Of a stretch of 18,536 bases of DNA, positions 13,873-18,536 are shown one piece after another (positions within the stretch are counted from its first letter, which is position 1; each line of letters opens with the position of its first letter). Below the pieces are notes generated by a model, which was not told where the DNA came from, did not search any database, and worked only from the letters and a program-made list of their open reading frames with translations. Made by a program: the position numbers and the translations under genes. The DNA is from Pseudomonadota bacterium (GTDB lineage Bacteria > Myxococcota > Bradymonadia > UBA4248), in assembly GCA_017613855.1 (NCBI GenBank), contig JAGACY010000006.1, positions 1 to 18,536 on the forward strand. Direction: 5' to 3'.

Positions 13873-15318
13873 ATGCCCAATTTTAAACAATTCATCGATC
13901 AAATCAGGCAAAACCAGAAGCAATACTTTTTAACAGGTATGGAGAACGAAGTCTGGTACAAGCGCATTTTTTACGCGCTGACTTCGTTTATCTCCGTCTT
14001 TTATGGAGAAATCCAGAATTTACGCCTGTTTACCCGTGTTGCCAGTACCACCTACACGACCATGCTCGCTTTGATTCCATTTATGGTCGTCGGCGGCAGC
14101 TTGATTATTACCTTTAACAAGGAAGCCAACGTCACAGAAATCATCACCCGAATCAACCAGTTCGTAGCGCCTGTTGCCGGTGATGTCATCGCCAACTTCC
14201 TTTCCCAAAGCTTTGAACGCACCCTCGACCTCGGCCTCGGCCCCATCGGTGTCATCGCCCTCGTCGTGACCAGCGTCATGCTGTTTGTGCACATCGAAGA
14301 CTGTATCAACGACATCTGGCATGTCGTCAAACCGCGCGCATTTTACCTCAGGATCCTGCTCTTTTACGCCGTAGTCACACTCGGGCCGCTGCTCGTTTCC
14401 TTTTCGATGTTTCAGGCGACCGAACTTCTCCCCAACATGATCAAGGAAGATTCGACATGGCAGCTGTTCCAGGATACCGTCATTATTTTTCTCGCTTCCT
14501 TTATTCTGTTTAAGTTTCTTCCCAATACGCGGGTTCGCATCAAATTTGCCTTTATCCCGGCTGTGATAGCAGCCATCTGTCTTCAGATTGCCAAATGGGG
14601 ATTCGGCATTTACATGTCGATAGCCTTCAAGTCGAGTTACAGCATCCTGTATGGTGCACTCGGTATTATCCCCATGACACTGTTGTGGTTGTACTTTATT
14701 TGGAGCATCATTTATTTCGGCGTCGAAGCCAGTTACTGCCTGCAAAACATGCGAAGCCTGAGCCTGCGCTGGTGCTACGACAGCAATCCCAACGGTGCCG
14801 AATGGGTATTTATCGGTTCATACGCAGCCCTTGAAGTATTGTCCGCACTCGTGCGCAATCTATGCGCCGGCAAAGAGCCGCCGACCGCCGATGCACTTGC
14901 CGTGGAATGCGTTTATCCCACACAGGCAATCCAGGCCATTCTGGCGCGTCTCGGACAAATCAACGTCGTCAAACGCATGGAAAATGACTTCGCCAACACA
15001 TACATTTTAGCCAAGCCGCTCGATGCCATTGCCATCAAAGAAGTCATGAAACTCTTTGACGAATCGACCCCGCGCGTCCAAAGGCACCCCAAACTGCAGG
15101 CGCTCGTGGAGCAACTCATCGCAGCTCAGGAGCAAATCTGGTCCGACAGCAACGCCAATATCCTTCGAGAAGACGGTGTCTCCCTCAAAGATGTGTCGAG
15201 CGTTCCCACGATGAATGATCTTCACATGGATGAAGGTGAAGGACACTTACTGATTAATAAACGGATGATGCTTGGCGTCAAAGTGGACGATCTGCACGTG
15301 GATGACGGAGAAGGTTAA
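13873..15318 (+). CDS. YihY/BrkB-family inner-membrane protein with C-terminal extension
   Basis: A 481-residue protein. Hydrophobic helices at about 60-80, 124-144, 160-182, 200-218, 225-248 and 262-284 give the six-helix YihY/BrkB core. The family hallmark SYSILYGALGIIPMTLLWLYFIWSI (255-279), followed by YFGVEASY (281-288), is clear. The family was once called RNase BN, which is now considered wrong; its function is unsettled. After the core, residues 310-430 form a soluble winged-helix-like region (ADALAVECVYPTQAIQAILARLGQINVV) found in longer members. The last 35 residues contain a degenerate duplication, DLHMDEGEG (449-457) and DLHVDDGEG (473-481). The ATG at 13873 is used because the frame before it starts only with TTG at 13816; its ribosome binding site is poor, and ATG at 13939 is an alternative. 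Confidence 0.9.
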   Translation: MPNFKQFIDQIRQNQKQYFLTGMENEVWYKRIFYALTSFISVFYGEIQNLRLFTRVASTTYTTMLALIPFMVVGGSLIITFNKEANVTEIITRINQFVAPVAGDVIANFLSQSFERTLDLGLGPIGVIALVVTSVMLFVHIEDCINDIWHVVKPRAFYLRILLFYAVVTLGPLLVSFSMFQATELLPNMIKEDSTWQLFQDTVIIFLASFILFKFLPNTRVRIKFAFIPAVIAAICLQIAKWGFGIYMSIAFKSSYSILYGALGIIPMTLLWLYFIWSIIYFGVEASYCLQNMRSLSLRWCYDSNPNGAEWVFIGSYAALEVLSALVRNLCAGKEPPTADALAVECVYPTQAIQAILARLGQINVVKRMENDFANTYILAKPLDAIAIKEVMKLFDESTPRVQRHPKLQALVEQLIAAQEQIWSDSNANILREDGVSLKDVSSVPTMNDLHMDEGEGHLLINKRMMLGVKVDDLHVDDGEG

Positions 15319-15324
15319 ATGTGC

Positions 15325-15402
15325 TGCCGTCCTGTGTGCCATACGGACGGCATTTCGGGCTTATGCCGGCCGATGGCCGCCATACAGCCCGTGGTTTGGG
15401 CT
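15325..15402. repeat. Palindromes between convergent YihY and LRR genes
   Basis: TGCCGTCC (15325-15332) pairs with GGACGGCA (15345-15352). GGCC-GAT-GGCC (15368-15378) has a 3-nt loop. AGCCC (15386-15390) pairs with GGGCT (15398-15402). No long T-run follows on either strand. They could serve as bidirectional ends; the triloop palindrome recalls those at 966-1503 and 4061-4124. Confidence 0.6.
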
Positions 15403-15425
15403 ATCCTGACGGATACGCCCAAACT

Positions 15426-16421
15426 TTATATTCTGCCTTTGGGACGTGTATGCTGACCTTCTGTAATGCACTCCATGGAAGCTTTTTTCAGTATTTCCAG
15501 ACCGGCAGGGTCAATCATATTGAAGCGCAGGTCGATCGTCCTCAGATGGGGCAAATTTCGCGCAGCGGCAAGGACTTTGGCAGCACCATTGTTCAAAATG
15601 CCATCATGTAAATCGAGTGCCTGAAGTGAAGCAAAATTTTCACTCGAAATGATCGCAAATAGTCCCTCATTGCCGATGGATGTGCCCACCAATCCCAGAC
15701 GCATTATGTGATTCGAAAGCGGATCATCTGCCAGGCTTTCACAAAACTCTGCAGTCATGCCACTGCGATCCAATGAAGTGAGCGACAATGATTCGAGTGC
15801 ATGAAAAGCATTTCGGGCCAGCATAGCAATCTGATTGTCAATTCTTGGCATGCGAAGGCTCATATTGATAATACTGCTCAGTTCGCTTCGACAATTGGCA
15901 CAAAAATCCTGAAAATCTCTCATCTTGGGCATTTTCAGAAAATTGAAATTGATCGCACGGAGCATTGACATCGAAACGCCATTAAACTGAGCCAATGCCT
16001 CTTCAACACTATCTTCAAATATTATGCTTAAAAATCTGAGTCGACGCAGTTGAACACAGTTAAGTGCGGGGGCAATGTGTTTCAAATTGCCGGAATTCAC
16101 GATCCAGGCCAATTCCCTTGGACGCCCCAGCTTAAAGACAGGCAGCCATTGCGAATCGAGCAAATAAAAAGCAGGCCCTAAGATCTGATCGAGATGATTT
16201 TTTTGAAGTTTTGCATGCAACCGTTTGATATCAAAATAAGGCGGCTGATACGACTGATCTGCATGTTCTTCCTTCTCATAGCTTGCAATTGCACGCTCGG
16301 CCATTGCAAAGCTTCCGGCATAATTGGCATCCTGATAAAACTGCAATGCCAAATCATGCAGCGCCCCAAAATTCTCAGGATCACTGTTTAGTAATTGAAT
16401 CAGTTCGTCTTGTGTTGCCAT
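15426..16421 (-). CDS. Leucine-rich-repeat protein with N-terminal helical repeat
   Basis: A 331-residue, probably cytoplasmic protein without signal or membrane helix. Residues about 1-50 form a TPR-like helical pair (DPENFGALHDLALQFYQD...FAMAERAIASYEKEE). From about 125 there are leucine-rich, ribonuclease-inhibitor-like repeats, clearest at LESLSLTSLDRSGMTAEFCE, IMRLGLVGTSIGNEGLFAI, LQALDLHDGILNNGAAKVLA and LRTIDLRFNMIDPAGLEIL, with 25-30-residue spacing. Such proteins usually mediate protein binding; no partner is suggested by the context. AGGA (16431-16434) lies 9 nt before the ATG. It follows tRNA-Pro on the same strand, but the strong terminator between them suggests a separate promoter, which I did not find. 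Confidence 0.85.
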   Translation of the reverse strand: MATQDELIQLLNSDPENFGALHDLALQFYQDANYAGSFAMAERAIASYEKEEHADQSYQPPYFDIKRLHAKLQKNHLDQILGPAFYLLDSQWLPVFKLGRPRELAWIVNSGNLKHIAPALNCVQLRRLRFLSIIFEDSVEEALAQFNGVSMSMLRAINFNFLKMPKMRDFQDFCANCRSELSSIINMSLRMPRIDNQIAMLARNAFHALESLSLTSLDRSGMTAEFCESLADDPLSNHIMRLGLVGTSIGNEGLFAIISSENFASLQALDLHDGILNNGAAKVLAAARNLPHLRTIDLRFNMIDPAGLEILKKASMECITEGQHTRPKGRI

Positions 16422-16475
16422 TGAATAACATCCTACCGTAAGAAACGGAACAAACTAAGGGGATGTTATAACAAT

Positions 16476-16508
16476 AAAAAAAAAAGGCACGAAATTTCGT
16501 GCCTTTTT
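16476..16508 (-). terminator. Intrinsic terminator downstream of tRNA-Pro
   Basis: GGCACGAAATTTCGTGCC (16486-16503) is a perfect palindrome, flanked by 10 A on the left (16476-16485) and 5 T on the right. On the minus strand this is a GC-containing stem followed by 10 U, a textbook intrinsic terminator 2 nt after the tRNA. Confidence 0.93.
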
Positions 16509-16510
16509 CA

Positions 16511-16584
16511 TCGGGACGAGAGGATTTGAACCTCCGGCCTTCTGCTCCCGAAGCAGACGCGCTACCAGGCTGCGCTACGCCCCG
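16511..16584 (-). tRNA. tRNA-Pro, anticodon CGG
   Basis: 74 nt without an encoded CCA (TGA follows). Acceptor arms CGGGGCG and CGTCCCG pair with one G-U; discriminator A. The D arm lies in AGCGCAGCCTGGTAGCGC. The anticodon stem is TCTGC/GCAGA with loop TTCGGGA, giving CGG, which reads Pro codon CCG. The T arm contains GGTTCAAATCC. All invariant positions look normal. It has its own promoter and terminator. Confidence 0.96.
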
Positions 16585-16611
16585 TTTCAGCATTCACGCT
16601 GAACGAGCGGC

Positions 16612-16640
16612 CTTTTACGCGTCTTTCGACAGGATGTCAA
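16612..16640 (-). promoter_or_regulatory. tRNA-Pro promoter
   Basis: On the minus strand TTGACA (16640-16635), 17-nt spacer, TAAAAG (16617-16612), then a GC-rich GGCCGCTCG discriminator. Transcription would start about 20 nt before the tRNA. The same TTGACA/17/GC-rich design is seen at rpsT, which supports growth-rate control of both. Confidence 0.7.
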
Positions 16641-16673
16641 TGAGTTTTTGGCAGTCAAGCCGTGCAAAAAAAA

Positions 16674-16731
16674 GGCTCTGTTTGACGAACGTAGAAATTT
16701 TATGGCTCTGTTTAACGAGCGTGGATATTTT
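16674..16731. repeat. Tandem 30-bp repeat, two imperfect copies
   Basis: Copies at 16674-16701 and 16704-16731 both begin GGCTCTGTTT, then ACGA/CGT/ATTTT, and differ at 4 of 28 positions. It lies just upstream of the tRNA promoter. The unit length is a multiple of three and stays open on the minus strand, but no real gene is apparent. Confidence 0.75.
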
Positions 16732-16755
16732 GCTCTCGAAAGATTGCCATCCTGG

Positions 16756-16783
16756 CTTGGACCTTAGAGCTTGGAGCTTAGAG
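16756..16783. repeat. Tandem 14-bp repeat, two copies
   Basis: CTTGGACCTTAGAG (16756-16769) is followed directly by CTTGGAGCTTAGAG (16770-16783), one mismatch. It is intergenic, between the transporter terminator and the tRNA promoter. Together with the 30-bp repeat it makes the gap 16585-16860 repeat-rich and gene-free. Confidence 0.75.
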
Positions 16784-16863
16784 AAAAGATTCTCCACTCA
16801 AAGCTCGACAAAGAAAAGCAAAACCTTGAAAATAAAGTCAATCCATGATGGTTAAACGCAGCC

Positions 16864-16890
16864 AAAAAAAATCCCCACCGAAGTGGGGAT
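16864..16890 (-). terminator. Intrinsic terminator of the transporter gene
   Basis: On the minus strand ATCCCCAC, loop TTCG, GTGGGGAT (arms 16890-16883 and 16878-16871), then 8 T (16871-16864). It is 12 nt after the transporter stop. The UUCG tetraloop makes it very stable. Confidence 0.95.
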
Positions 16891-16902
16891 ATGGATGAAG
16901 GA

Positions 16903-18531
16903 TTACTTCTTCAGATCTTTGTATAATTCCTCAAGTTCTTCCGGAGAGAGCGTTTCGACATCGTCCTTCAGCTTCCCATCATCCTTTTCATCTTTCTCAT
17001 CTTTTGCTTTGTCTTCTTCAGTTTTTTCAGGCTTTTCTTCTTCCTCTGGCTTTTCGACTTCTGCCTCGTTTTCTTCAGGCATTTCGGCAGCTTCAACCTT
17101 TTCATCGACCTGCGGTTCTGCCTCTTTTTTCTTAGGCTGAACTTTGGCATTCCAGATACGAGTGCAGAGGATTAAACCCACAACAATTGCCGGCAACAGC
17201 AATTCTGGCCAAATGATCCAATTATCCGGATTCGAAGCGAACTCGACCCCATCTCTGGCTACGCTGGGCAGGTTTCTGCCAAGCATGTACGCAGATGCAG
17301 CCGACCCTAAATAAGCAAAACCATCGATAATGCCGGTTGCCATGCCGGCATTTTTGCTGCCGCCGAAATCCATCGAAGCCGTTCCCGAGAGCATGCCGTG
17401 CACACCGATAACACACAAACACATACACGCGAATGTGACGCCGAAGAGCACATTGTCGAGCACGTAAAAGAGCACCACACAGAAAACGAGCAGCCCGCTG
17501 TACAGAATGGTCGCCACCGGGCCACGACGTGACTTGAACACGTAGTCCGAGATAATTCCGGCGAGCATGCCCGCCAGAATACCGGCACAACAGCTCACCA
17601 TTCCCCAGTTATTAAAGATGAAATCAGTTTGATGCCCCTCGATAACTTTGCCGGCCGTCTGTCCCCACTGCATGATGCCATCACGAATATAACCGGAGCA
17701 GAATTCGATACATGCGATCGTCAGAATAATGGGATTGGTAATAATCTTCTTAAAGACCTGAAAGACAGAAAGCTGTGGGCCGGTATCGCCGCTCGTGGCA
17801 TCGCCGGTATTGAAATCTTCGAAGCCTGCTTTTTTGGGTGAATCCCGAATGATAAAGATCGTCACGAGGAACATGACGAACAAAACCATGGACGGAATTA
17901 AGAAAGCAAATGGAACACTCAGGTTTCTGACGATTAAGCCGTTCCAGTCGTATGCGAAATAGAGACCGAGTGAGATGAGTGCACCAAAGATGCCGCCAAT
18001 CATGCCGCGTTCGCGGACATGGAACCAGGCAGAATTGACTTTGACAATCGAAATTGCGCCAAAGCTCTGGAAATACATATTGAGTGCGTAAAGCGGGATA
18101 AATGCAGCGGTAATGCTGAGTGTATCTTTAAGTCCTTCATAATTGAACAGATACAAGGCCATGAAGAGATTTGCAATAGCAGCGCCAATGGCGCCAATCA
18201 TCAGGGTCTTGCGGCCACCGAACTTGTCGCACAACGGTGCATTCAATACGACACTGCATCCGTAAACGATAGATCCGATGGAATAAATCTGGCCGTAAAT
18301 CTCGTTGGTTAAAATTCCTTCGGTATCGAGGACTGTTCTTGCAACGGCGAGATTGTATCGTCCAAAATATAAAAAAGCGTAGGTCAGACCAAGAAAGATC
18401 CAGTTAAGATTGCGTCGTCGAACAAACTCGGGGGTATGTTGAATTTCCACCTTAGGCAGACGCCATACCACGAGCGCGATGACGGCAATGATGATACCAA
18501 TGGGGAGAATATTCATGACAAAATCTGGCAT
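16903..18531 (-). CDS. MFS transporter, organophosphate:phosphate antiporter (GlpT/UhpT-like) type
   Basis: A 542-residue inner-membrane transporter. The OPA-type block GVHGMLSGTASMDFGGSKNAG (376-396) with ATGIIDGFAYLGS (398-410) closely matches the GlpT/UhpT/PgtP group. R58 (YFGRYN) and R283 (GYIRDGIMQW) sit where GlpT has its two phosphate-binding arginines (R45, R269), so a phosphorylated substrate exchanged for phosphate is likely; the exact substrate cannot be read. GlpT has about 450 residues. Here there is an extra N-terminal hydrophobic helix (about 8-23) and a C-terminal tail of about 75 residues rich in Lys and Glu/Asp, predicted unstructured. The ATG at 18531 lies 5 nt from the window edge and the frame is open to the edge, so the start could be further out. 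An intrinsic terminator follows the stop. Confidence 0.9.
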   Translation of the reverse strand: MPDFVMNILPIGIIIAVIALVVWRLPKVEIQHTPEFVRRRNLNWIFLGLTYAFLYFGRYNLAVARTVLDTEGILTNEIYGQIYSIGSIVYGCSVVLNAPLCDKFGGRKTLMIGAIGAAIANLFMALYLFNYEGLKDTLSITAAFIPLYALNMYFQSFGAISIVKVNSAWFHVRERGMIGGIFGALISLGLYFAYDWNGLIVRNLSVPFAFLIPSMVLFVMFLVTIFIIRDSPKKAGFEDFNTGDATSGDTGPQLSVFQVFKKIITNPIILTIACIEFCSGYIRDGIMQWGQTAGKVIEGHQTDFIFNNWGMVSCCAGILAGMLAGIISDYVFKSRRGPVATILYSGLLVFCVVLFYVLDNVLFGVTFACMCLCVIGVHGMLSGTASMDFGGSKNAGMATGIIDGFAYLGSAASAYMLGRNLPSVARDGVEFASNPDNWIIWPELLLPAIVVGLILCTRIWNAKVQPKKKEAEPQVDEKVEAAEMPEENEAEVEKPEEEEKPEKTEEDKAKDEKDEKDDGKLKDDVETLSPEELEELYKDLKK

Positions 18532-18536
18532 AAACC

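Noticed and set aside
14020..14745. A 241-codon frame antisense to the YihY-family gene
   Set aside because: Shadow of a strongly supported membrane protein; highly charged translation with no motif.
16615..16797. A 60-codon minus-strand frame with a repeated KISTxVKQS peptide
   Set aside because: It is the translation of the 30-bp tandem repeat, overlaps the tRNA promoter and has no clear ribosome binding site.

Overview
The window reads as chromosome of a Gram-negative bacterium with moderate GC content. Its mix of genes suits the Myxococcota/Bradymonadota (former deltaproteobacterial) area: a eukaryote-like Ser/Thr kinase with a membrane anchor and Pro/Ala-rich tail, a large lipoprotein with a Cys-rich N-terminus, a leucine-rich-repeat protein and a YkgJ-type cysteine-cluster protein. 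This placement is inferred from gene content only. I see no phage, plasmid, insertion-sequence transposase, CRISPR or secretion gene cluster.

Layout. 15-965 (+) is an unrecognised two-helix membrane protein, followed by about 500 bases of dense palindromic repeats. 1504-3852 (-) is a single-chain iron-sulfur L-serine ammonia-lyase with an extra N-terminal region of about 260 residues, and a near-perfect 18-bp hairpin sits just upstream of its ribosome binding site. A 700-base AT-rich gap with more palindromes leads to a membrane Ser/Thr kinase (4600-6063, +). Facing it is a two-gene minus-strand unit: an 804-residue lipoprotein, then a secreted/membrane coiled-coil protein (9501 to 6154). A peptidoglycan-binding/L,D-transpeptidase-like protein (9918-10940, -) is divergent from a YkgJ-family protein (10969-12279, +) with only 28 bp between start codons. 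Next come rpsT (12397-12660) with its own promoter and terminator, a secreted 234-residue protein, a small membrane protein (-), a YihY/BrkB membrane protein (+), an LRR protein (-), tRNA-Pro(CGG) (-) with promoter and terminator, and an OPA-type MFS transporter (-) reaching the window edge.

How the parts relate. Most genes are single transcription units or convergent/divergent pairs; the only convincing operon is the lipoprotein plus coiled-coil pair. Serine deamination to pyruvate, organophosphate-type uptake, ribosomal protein S20 and tRNA-Pro are housekeeping. The kinase, lipoprotein and coiled-coil protein may form an envelope signalling or scaffold set, but that rests only on adjacency.

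Most unusual are (1) the recurrent inverted repeats with exactly 3-nt loops (TAC, GAA, TTT, GCA, TAG, TGC, GAT) in at least five intergenic gaps, and (2) the serine dehydratase architecture: an ACT-like N-terminal extension and a C-terminal CxxCxxC tail. I found no clear multi-gene novel system; the repeats and the dehydratase are the best candidates for something undescribed.
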